From NCBI GenBank assembly GCA_934201655.1, contig CAKPXD010000051.1, positions 1-9,467 of the forward strand: 9,467 nt of DNA. Reading direction: 5' to 3'. Shown in pieces: positions 1 to 5,735 of this stretch. The position numbers and the translations under genes were made by a program. Below the pieces are notes generated by a model. That model was not told where the DNA came from and made no database searches. It saw nothing but the letters and a program-made list of their open reading frames with translations. This stretch comes from an uncultured Streptococcus sp. (GTDB lineage: Bacteria; Bacillota; Bacilli; Lactobacillales; Streptococcaceae). Position 1 is the first letter of the stretch; the number at the start of each line of letters is the position of its first letter.

Positions 1-1
1 T

Positions 2-35
2 AAACTCGGTTGGGAAACTAACTGAGTTTCTTTTC
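2..35 (+). terminator. Rho-independent terminator of an upstream gene
   Basis: A 10-bp stem (2-11 with 20-29, one G-T wobble) closes an 8-nt loop and is followed by CTTTTC. It precedes the MATE gene and probably ends a gene lying left of the window. The T-run is short, so some read-through into the MATE-HAD operon is possible. No separate promoter for that operon is visible in the 49 bases available. Confidence 0.6.
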
Positions 36-49
36 ATCAGGAGGAAGGA

Positions 50-1330
50 TTGTTTAAGAAAAATAAGGATATTCTCATCATAGCTTTACCTGCCATGGGT
101 GAAAATTTCTTGCAGATGCTCATGGGGATGGTCGATAGCTACTTGGTAGCTAATCTGGGGTTGATCGCCATTTCGGGTGTGTCTGTAGCTGGAAATATTA
201 TCACCATTTATCAGGCTATTTTTATTGCCGTGGGAGCAGCAATTTCTAGTGTCGTTTCAAAAAGTGTGGGACAGAAAGATCAGTCTAGACTAGCCTACCA
301 TGTAACAGAAGCAATCAAGATAACCTTGCTATTGAGTTTAATTTTAGGTGGCTTGTCCATCCTTGCAGGTCAAGAGATGATTGGTCTTTTGGGTACTGAA
401 CAGGCTGTGGCTGAAAGTGGTGGCTTATACCTATCTTTAGTTGGTGGGACAATCGTTCTCCTGGGCTTGATGACTAGTCTAGGAGCCCTGATTCGCGCTA
501 CCCACAATCCTCGACTGCCGCTTTATGTTAGTTTTTTATCCAATGCTTTAAATATTGTTTTTTCAAGTGTCGCCATTTTTATCCTTGATATGGGGATAGC
601 TGGTGTAGCTTGGGGGACTATTTTGTCTCGTTTGGTCGGGGTTGTAATTTTGTGGTCACAATTAAAACTTCCATATACGAGACCGACCTTTGGACTGGAT
701 AAAGATCTGCTGACCTTGGCGTTACCTGCAGCGGGAGAACGTCTCATGATGAGGGCTGGGGATGTAGTCATTATTGCCTTGGTTGTTTCCTTTGGGACGG
801 AGGCAGTAGCGGGAAATGCTATCGGTGAAGTCTTGACTCAGTTCAACTACATGCCTGCTTTTGGTGTTGCAACAGCAACAGTCATGCAGATAGCTCGAGC
901 AGTAGGGGAGAATGATTGGGCAAGGGTGGACAGACTAAGTAAGCAAACTTTTTGGTTGTCTTTCTTTCTCATGTTGCCCTTAACGCTTAGTATCTATGCC
1001 CTTGGGACACCACTAAGCTATCTCTACACCAGCGATCCTGCGGCCATTAAAGCCAGTGTTTTGGTGACGCTGTTCTCTCTACTAGGGGCTCCTATGACGA
1101 CGGGGACAGTCATTTATACAGCTGTCTGGCAGGGTTTGGGAAATGCCCGCCTTCCCTTTTATGCGACAAGTATTGGAATGTGGTGCATCCGTATTGGGAC
1201 TGGTTACCTGATGGGAATTGTTTTAGGCTGGGGTTTGCCTGGTATTTGGGCTGGAACGCTTTTGGATAATGGTTTCCGTTGGATTTTCCTACGCTATCGT
1301 TACAAATCTTATATGACATTGAAAGGATAA
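50..1330 (+). CDS. MATE-family multidrug/cation exporter
   Basis: This is a 426-residue integral membrane transporter of the MATE (multidrug and toxin extrusion) family, whose members export cationic drugs or metabolites in exchange for Na+ or H+. Two homologous halves are visible. The first begins at residues 11-35 (ALPAMGENF then MGMVDSYLVANLG) and the second at 224-255 (ALPAAGERL then GDVVIIALVVSFGTEAVAG). Typical MATE signatures include GALIRATHNPRLP at 145-157, GIAGVAWGT at 182-190 and the RAVGENDW loop at 283-290. About twelve membrane spans fit the hydrophobicity, and the length is normal for the family. The start is TTG at 50: AGGAGG lies at 39-44 with a 5-nt gap, and an in-frame stop at 23-25 excludes any earlier start. 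The HAD hydrolase gene follows after 3 nt, so the two are probably co-transcribed. The substrate cannot be told from sequence. It resembles the DinF/NorM-like branch, but I would not call it dinF, which in streptococci usually sits beside recA. Confidence 0.93.
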   Translation: MFKKNKDILIIALPAMGENFLQMLMGMVDSYLVANLGLIAISGVSVAGNIITIYQAIFIAVGAAISSVVSKSVGQKDQSRLAYHVTEAIKITLLLSLILGGLSILAGQEMIGLLGTEQAVAESGGLYLSLVGGTIVLLGLMTSLGALIRATHNPRLPLYVSFLSNALNIVFSSVAIFILDMGIAGVAWGTILSRLVGVVILWSQLKLPYTRPTFGLDKDLLTLALPAAGERLMMRAGDVVIIALVVSFGTEAVAGNAIGEVLTQFNYMPAFGVATATVMQIARAVGENDWARVDRLSKQTFWLSFFLMLPLTLSIYALGTPLSYLYTSDPAAIKASVLVTLFSLLGAPMTTGTVIYTAVWQGLGNARLPFYATSIGMWCIRIGTGYLMGIVLGWGLPGIWAGTLLDNGFRWIFLRYRYKSYMTLKG

Positions 1331-1333
1331 GAA

Positions 1334-1948
1334 ATGCAAGAAACGGCTTTTATTTGGGATTTAGACGGGACCTTATTGGACTCCTATGAAGCTATTTTGT
1401 CAGGGATTGAGGAAACCTATCATCAGTTTTCCATTCCTTTTGACAAGGAAAAAGTTCGAGCTTTTATCTTGAAATACTCTGTCCAGGATTTACTAGTGCA
1501 AGTGGCAGAAGAAAGAGGTTTGGATGTTGATAGGCTCAATCAAATCCGTGCTCAGAGCTTGGCTGAAAAGAATGCCCAGGTCATCTTGATGCCGGGGGCG
1601 CGCGAGGTTTTAGCCTGGGCAAATCAGCAAGGAATTCAGCAATATGTCTACACCCACAAAGGCGATAATGCCTTGACTATTTTACGAGATTTGGGATTGG
1701 ATGTTTATTTCACAGAAATTTTGACAAGCCAGAGCGGTTTTGCTCGTAAACCAAGTCCAGAAGCAGCGACCTACCTTATCAGCAAATACCATTTAAAACC
1801 AGACCGCACCTTTTATATAGGGGACCGTACTTTGGATATCGAATTTGCTCAGAATAGTAGCATCCAGAGTATCAATTTCCTTGGAACTCCGGCGGATTGC
1901 AATCATCAGATTTTTTGTTTAGCGGATATTCCTTCTCTCTCTTTATGA
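1334..1948 (+). CDS. HAD-superfamily hydrolase, phosphoglycolate-phosphatase-like
   Basis: This is a 204-residue cytoplasmic phosphatase of haloacid dehalogenase subfamily IA. All four catalytic motifs are present. Motif I is DLDGTLLDS, with nucleophile Asp9 and acid/base Asp11. Motif II is Thr107 in YVYTHKG, motif III is Lys139 in ARKPSP, and motif IV is GDRTLD with Asp164 and Asp168 as Mg2+ ligands. The stretch between motifs I and II (about 16-85) is a helical cap of the phosphoglycolate phosphatase / beta-phosphoglucomutase type. The length is typical. ATG at 1334 lies 3 nt after the MATE stop codon, and its weak ribosome site (AAAGGA, 1322-1327) lies inside the end of that gene, which suggests translational coupling. 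The substrate is unknown; phosphoglycolate, sugar phosphates or nucleotides are all seen in this family. No direct functional link with the exporter is visible. Confidence 0.92.
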   Translation: MQETAFIWDLDGTLLDSYEAILSGIEETYHQFSIPFDKEKVRAFILKYSVQDLLVQVAEERGLDVDRLNQIRAQSLAEKNAQVILMPGAREVLAWANQQGIQQYVYTHKGDNALTILRDLGLDVYFTEILTSQSGFARKPSPEAATYLISKYHLKPDRTFYIGDRTLDIEFAQNSSIQSINFLGTPADCNHQIFCLADIPSLSL

Positions 1949-1978
1949 AAGTTTTATGAAAGAGAATATGTCAGCTTT

Positions 1979-2035
1979 GTGACAAAATTCATACAAACTA
2001 TTTCAATTAATGTGGTTTGTTACAGTGCTTAGACA
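1979..2035 (-). promoter_or_regulatory. Candidate WalR (VicR) binding sites upstream of the LysM gene
   Basis: Two minus-strand matches to the direct-repeat pattern TGTNAN-N5-TGTNAN are seen. One is TGTCTA-N5-TGTAAC (2019-2035) and the other is TGTATG-N5-TGTCAC (1979-1995). Each has one good and one imperfect half. On the plus strand, TGTTAC (2018) and TGTTAA (2040) are spaced 22 bp apart, or two 11-bp units. WalRK is known to control LysM and cell-wall hydrolase genes in streptococci. The assignment here is inference, since such short motifs also occur by chance in AT-rich DNA. Confidence 0.35.
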
Positions 2036-2047
2036 GTTTTGTTAAAC

Positions 2048-2069
2048 AGCCCCCAAAGGGCTTTTTTTC
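2048..2069 (+). terminator. Rho-independent terminator of the MATE-HAD operon
   Basis: A short GC-rich stem AGCCC/GGGCT (2048-2052 with 2058-2062) and a CCAAA loop are followed by T8 and further T-rich sequence to 2079. It lies 100 nt after the HAD stop codon and directly before the -10 element of the LysM gene, so it most simply ends the preceding operon. It would act as an attenuator for the LysM gene only if a promoter further upstream were used. Confidence 0.7.
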
Positions 2070-2080
2070 TTTTTTCTTTA

Positions 2081-2089
2081 TGTTATGAT
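2081..2089 (+). promoter_or_regulatory. Extended -10 promoter of the LysM gene
   Basis: TGTTATGAT matches the extended -10 pattern TGnTATAAT with one change. No good -35 box exists because the expected place falls inside the terminator T-run, which fits a promoter relying on the TG extension or on an activator. Transcription would begin near 2096, giving a leader of about 30 nt. Confidence 0.55.
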
Positions 2090-2125
2090 AGAAAGGTACT
2101 ACATTTGAAAAGGAGTTTGAATAGT

Positions 2126-3274
2126 ATGAAGAAACGAATTATTTTAGCATCAACAGTAGCTCTATCACTTGCCCCTACCTTGGCAACTCAAGCAGAAGAA
2201 ATTGTATGGTCACCACGTACAGTTGAGCAAATTCAAAATGATGTTGCTAAAAGCGAAAATAAAACAAGTTACACAATTAAGTACGGAGATACCCTAAGCA
2301 CGATTGCAGAGGCTTTGGGAGTAGACTTAAATGTCCTTGCAAACTTGAACAAAATCACTAATATTGATTTGATTTTCCCAGAAACTGTACTGACTACAAC
2401 TGTGAACGACAATGAGGAAGTAACAGAGGTTGAAGTTTATACACCTCAAGAAGTTGGTTCAGATGTAGCAAGTGCAACAGCAGATTTAACAACGAATCAA
2501 GTAACAGTAGATGAACAAACTGTTCAAGTCGAAGATTTGACACAACCAGTTGAAGAAACTGAAGTTGTAGCAGAAACTACAGTATCGTCAGAAGCAACAA
2601 CAGCAGAAGCAACTACTGAAGCTGCGGCACCTGTCGTTGAAGAAACAACTACGGTCGCTGAACCAACAACTACAGTTGAGGAAACAACTACGGCCGCTGA
2701 ACCAACAACTACAGTTGAGGAAACAACTACGGCCGCTGAACCAACTACAACAGTTGAAGATACAACGACTACTGTTGAGGAGACAACTACAACAGAAGCA
2801 ACAACTGAGGCTGTAACAGAAGCTCAATCAGCTCCAGCAACTTACCAAGCTGAACCAAGACAAGGTGCATCAGCAACTTATACAGCGCCAGCGGCTCCTG
2901 ATTATGCAAATATTGCAGCTACTAAATCAGAAAATGCAGGTCTCCAACCACAAACTGCTGCCTTTAAAGAAGAAGTAGCTAACTTGTTCGGTATCACATC
3001 ATTTAGTGGTTACCGTCCAGGAGATCCAGGTGACCACGGAAAAGGTCTTGCCATTGACTTTATGGTTCCAGTAAGTTCAGCCCTAGGTGATCAAATTGCA
3101 GATTATGCTATCCAAAATATGGCTAGCCGTGGAATCAACTACATCATCTGGAAACAACGTTTCTACGCACCATTTGATAGCAAATACGGACCAGCCTACA
3201 CTTGGAATCCAATGCCAGACCGTGGTAGCGTAACAGAAAACCACTATGACCATGTTCACGTATCTATGAACTAA
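2126..3274 (+). CDS. Secreted LysM-domain cell-wall protein with peptidase-like C-terminal domain
   Basis: This is a 382-residue exported surface protein. It has a signal peptide at 1-23 (MKKR, hydrophobic core, cleavage likely after ATQA). One LysM domain follows at about 48-92 (YTIKYGDTLSTIAEALGV), expected to bind peptidoglycan. A Thr/Glu/Ala-rich linker spans about 140-240 and includes three 13-residue repeats at 171-209. A globular C-terminal domain occupies about 265-382. That domain contains SGYRPGDPGDHGKGLAIDF, with His304, Gly307, Ala309 and Asp311, and ends HYDHVHVSMN with His373, His376 and His378. The pattern recalls HxxGxAxD plus HxH of M15/VanY-type zinc peptidases, so a wall hydrolase or a derived non-catalytic fold are both possible. 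I start at ATG 2126, not the longer in-frame reading from 2039: it follows AAGGAG at 2110-2115, opens the signal peptide, and the earlier reading would begin inside a terminator. No LPXTG anchor is present. The gene ends in three consecutive in-frame stops (TAA TAA TGA). A pneumococcal relative is reported, as I recall it, in the WalRK regulon. Confidence 0.92.
   Translation: MKKRIILASTVALSLAPTLATQAEEIVWSPRTVEQIQNDVAKSENKTSYTIKYGDTLSTIAEALGVDLNVLANLNKITNIDLIFPETVLTTTVNDNEEVTEVEVYTPQEVGSDVASATADLTTNQVTVDEQTVQVEDLTQPVEETEVVAETTVSSEATTAEATTEAAAPVVEETTTVAEPTTTVEETTTAAEPTTTVEETTTAAEPTTTVEDTTTTVEETTTTEATTEAVTEAQSAPATYQAEPRQGASATYTAPAAPDYANIAATKSENAGLQPQTAAFKEEVANLFGITSFSGYRPGDPGDHGKGLAIDFMVPVSSALGDQIADYAIQNMASRGINYIIWKQRFYAPFDSKYGPAYTWNPMPDRGSVTENHYDHVHVSMN
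2636..2752 (+). repeat. Three tandem 39-bp repeats coding VEETTT(V/A)AEPTTT
   Basis: Three consecutive 39-bp units (2636-2674, 2675-2713, 2714-2752) encode near-identical 13-residue repeats in the linker of the LysM protein. Units two and three encode the same peptide and differ only by synonymous changes near the end. A degenerate fourth unit (VEDTTTTVEETTTT) follows. Units are multiples of three, so copy-number change would keep the frame and only lengthen or shorten the linker between the LysM and C-terminal domains. Confidence 0.9.
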
Positions 3275-3284
3275 TAATGAATGA

Positions 3285-3320
3285 GAAGTTGGGAACTGAT
3301 TCAGTTTCCACTTCTTTTTT
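3285..3320 (+). terminator. Rho-independent terminator of the LysM gene
   Basis: A long stem (3285-3299 with 3301-3314, one bulged T and one G-T pair) is followed by T6 at 3315-3320. It starts 10 nt after the LysM stop codon. Sequence GTTGGGAA followed by CAGTTTC is shared with the terminator at the left edge of the window. Confidence 0.8.
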
Positions 3321-3440
3321 ATTTTCAAATTCTTAGATAGCGTAAATAAAATCCAGGCATAAATATAGATAAAAAGCCTTATAGAAACATGACGAGGAGA
3401 CTGTTTTATATTTTTGGAGAGTAGTTCTGGTTAAAATAAA
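3321..3440. other. AT-rich gap without a recognisable gene
   Basis: Between the two convergent terminators lies about 120 bp with no convincing reading frame, ribosome site or promoter. It includes the GACGAGGAGACTG segment near 3390, which is more G-rich than its surroundings and which I cannot assign. It could be a decayed small repeat or gene remnant, or simply spacer DNA. Confidence 0.4.
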
Positions 3441-3474
3441 AAAAGCAGCACTTTCTATGAAGGTGCTGGTTTTT
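3439..3474 (-). terminator. Bidirectional terminator of the DUF975 gene
   Basis: A hairpin (3446-3455 with 3459-3468, core AGCAC/GTGCT, loop of 3) is flanked by an A-run on the left (3438-3444) and GTTTTT on the right. Read on the minus strand it gives a stem followed by T7, placed 18 nt after the stop codon of the minus-strand gene. It can also stop plus-strand read-through from the LysM gene. Confidence 0.8.
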
Positions 3475-3485
3475 AATAACTGATC

Positions 3486-4343
3486 TTAAACTTTTCTCCG
3501 CTTAATTTCAAGTAGTCTTTGATAGAAGAAGATTTGGCTACTATAGATATAAGGGAAGATAGAGATACTTGCGATTCCAAAGCTAATCCAGATAAGAAGA
3601 TACCAAGGGAGTAGCTGTAAATCAAGGACAAAGCGTTGGAACTTATAGCCTTTCATGAGAAAGCGACTGGTATGCAGCACGCGGCTCGGTTTGGCAATTC
3701 CGATTGCAAGGGTGTCACATAAAAGTAGTTCAACTTGGGAATAGGCATAATATTGTGGCAGATAGATAATGGTTCCCAAAATCATTACTAGGACGCTACC
3801 AAAGAAATAGAGAGCGAAGGTAAGTAGGAAGTGTTCGATATCTGGATTGGTGACGTCGACAGATGGAAATTCGGGATGAAGTTCCACAAATTTACGAGCC
3901 ATGGCACTGCTATAAAAGAGCAAATAGACTCCAAAAAGATTAGGGATGCTCCATAAAAAGAGATAGAAACGCTTGAGTAAGAGCGTTAGAAAAGTTTGGG
4001 TAAAGAAGCGGTTGTCAAGCAAGGACAGACTATCTTTAAAGGAAAGCTCTATCTCAGAAATTCTGTAAAGATTAATCGTGGTAAAGAGAGCACCAGCTAG
4101 GATGATGGAACATGTAAATCCAACGGCTATCGGAAAGAGAGCAGACTGGATTGTAATCCTTAGAAAACTCAAGAAGGACTGTTCAAGAATGCCTTCATCA
4201 AGTAGGGATAAAGGTCTGATAAAGCTCGATAGAATCAAGAGAATACTTGGCAATAAAAAGACAAGCAACAGACGTGGGTGTTCAGCTTGAAATTGTCTAG
4301 CTTGCTGGCGAACTTCTTTTAAATTAATTTTTGGGTACTTCAT
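3486..4343 (-). CDS. Multi-pass membrane protein, DUF975-like, function unknown
   Basis: This is a 285-residue integral membrane protein. A short basic N-terminus (MKYPKINLKEVRQQARQF) precedes about five hydrophobic segments, at roughly 24-42, 67-93, 118-145, 171-197 and 238-265. A basic tail (EIKRRKV) ends the protein. The start, with its R/Q-rich amphipathic stretch, and the C-terminal block (SRVLHTSRFLMKGYKFQRF, then LLPWYLLIWISFGIASI and FPYIYSSQIFFY) resemble the DUF975 family, which has no established function. I place the start at ATG 4343. A longer in-frame reading to 4475 would run through the divergent promoters and into tgt, and its extra residues are polar and unlike the family. 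No real Shine-Dalgarno site precedes 4343, and a perfect extended -10 sits 7 nt away, so the mRNA may be leaderless. The gene is convergent with the LysM gene and divergent from tgt. No partner gene hints at its role. Confidence 0.85.
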   Translation of the reverse strand: MKYPKINLKEVRQQARQFQAEHPRLLLVFLLPSILLILSSFIRPLSLLDEGILEQSFLSFLRITIQSALFPIAVGFTCSIILAGALFTTINLYRISEIELSFKDSLSLLDNRFFTQTFLTLLLKRFYLFLWSIPNLFGVYLLFYSSAMARKFVELHPEFPSVDVTNPDIEHFLLTFALYFFGSVLVMILGTIIYLPQYYAYSQVELLLCDTLAIGIAKPSRVLHTSRFLMKGYKFQRFVLDLQLLPWYLLIWISFGIASISIFPYIYSSQIFFYQRLLEIKRRKV

Positions 4344-4349
4344 TCTTTC

Positions 4350-4358
4350 ATTATACCA
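4350..4358 (-). promoter_or_regulatory. Extended -10 promoter of the DUF975 gene
   Basis: The minus strand reads TGGTATAAT, a perfect extended -10 (TGn plus TATAAT). The -35 position (plus 4373-4378, ACAGGA on the minus strand) is poor. A start point 7 nt downstream of the -10 falls at 4343, the A of the start codon. The spacer of this promoter contains the -35 box of the opposite tgt promoter. Confidence 0.75.
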
Positions 4359-4364
4359 TAGTTC

Positions 4365-4393
4365 GTGACAGTTCCTGTTTTTTTTGATAGAAT
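4365..4393 (+). promoter_or_regulatory. Sigma-A promoter of tgt
   Basis: GTGACA (4365-4370, one change from TTGACA), a 17-nt spacer and TAGAAT (4388-4393, one change from TATAAT) form a near-consensus promoter. Transcription would start near 4400, giving a leader of about 60 nt before tgt. Confidence 0.75.
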
Positions 4394-4399
4394 CATACA

Positions 4400-4453
4400 G
4401 TATGCCCCTGGGCGCAAAGTAAGAACTGGGACTGTCTTTCCCAGCTTCGGAGG
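4400..4453 (+). promoter_or_regulatory. Structured 5' leader of tgt
   Basis: The leader contains a hairpin CTGGG/CCCAG (4426-4430 with 4440-4444), extendable by GAA/TTC across a bulge (4423-4448). It ends at the edge of the Shine-Dalgarno site GGAGG (4449-4453), which is followed by an A-run before ATG. Upstream, GCCCCTGGGC (4404-4413) is self-complementary and its C-run could alternatively pair with the G-run at 4428-4430. The arrangement could modulate ribosome access. I could not match it to a known preQ1 riboswitch class. Confidence 0.4.
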
Positions 4454-4456
4454 TAA

Positions 4457-5602
<1,146 letters not shown>

Positions 5603-5621
5603 ATTTAGCTTGAGATCCACT

Positions 5622-5660
5622 AAAAATCCTAAGTTTTATCTTAGGATTTTTCTGTTTTTT
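5622..5660 (+). terminator. Rho-independent terminator of tgt
   Basis: A perfect 12-bp stem (5622-5633 with 5640-5651, AAAAATCCTAAG/CTTAGGATTTTT) and a 6-nt loop are followed by a T-rich run extending past 5660. It lies 20 nt after the tgt stop and directly abuts the next promoter. Confidence 0.9.
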
Positions 5661-5661
5661 T

Positions 5662-5670
5662 TGATAAAAT
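5662..5670 (+). promoter_or_regulatory. Extended -10 promoter of the acyltransferase gene
   Basis: TGATAAAAT fits TGnTATAAT with one change. No clear -35 is present because the expected place is within the tgt terminator. Start of transcription would be near 5677, leaving a leader of about 59 nt. Confidence 0.5.
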
Positions 5671-5690
5671 AAAGGTACTATGAATGAAAG

Positions 5691-5715
5691 TTAGATGGCT
5701 TTTTTGCCAATCTAA
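5691..5715 (+). promoter_or_regulatory. Leader hairpin before the acyltransferase gene
   Basis: TTAGATGGC (5691-5699) pairs with GCCAATCTAA (5706-5715, one bulged A) around a T6 loop. No T-run follows, so it is not a terminator. It sits 20 nt before the start codon and just upstream of the GGAG ribosome site (5721-5724). It could affect mRNA stability or translation. Confidence 0.45.
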
Positions 5716-5735
5716 TGAATGGAGAATAGACTCGT

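Noticed and set aside
2..35. Similarity between the left-edge terminator and the LysM terminator (3285-3320) as a mobile repeat
   Set aside because: The shared stretch is limited to a few bases in each arm, within what convergent terminator composition can produce, and no flanking similarity was seen.
2039..2125. Longer N-terminus for the LysM protein beginning at 2039
   Set aside because: It starts within the terminator region, has no ribosome site, and would put 29 non-signal residues before a clear signal peptide. ATG 2126 has AAGGAG upstream.
2588..2827. Cysteine- and serine-rich frame on the minus strand inside the LysM gene
   Set aside because: It is the reverse reading of the Thr/Glu-rich repeat codons, with no ribosome site or promoter. 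A repeat artefact.
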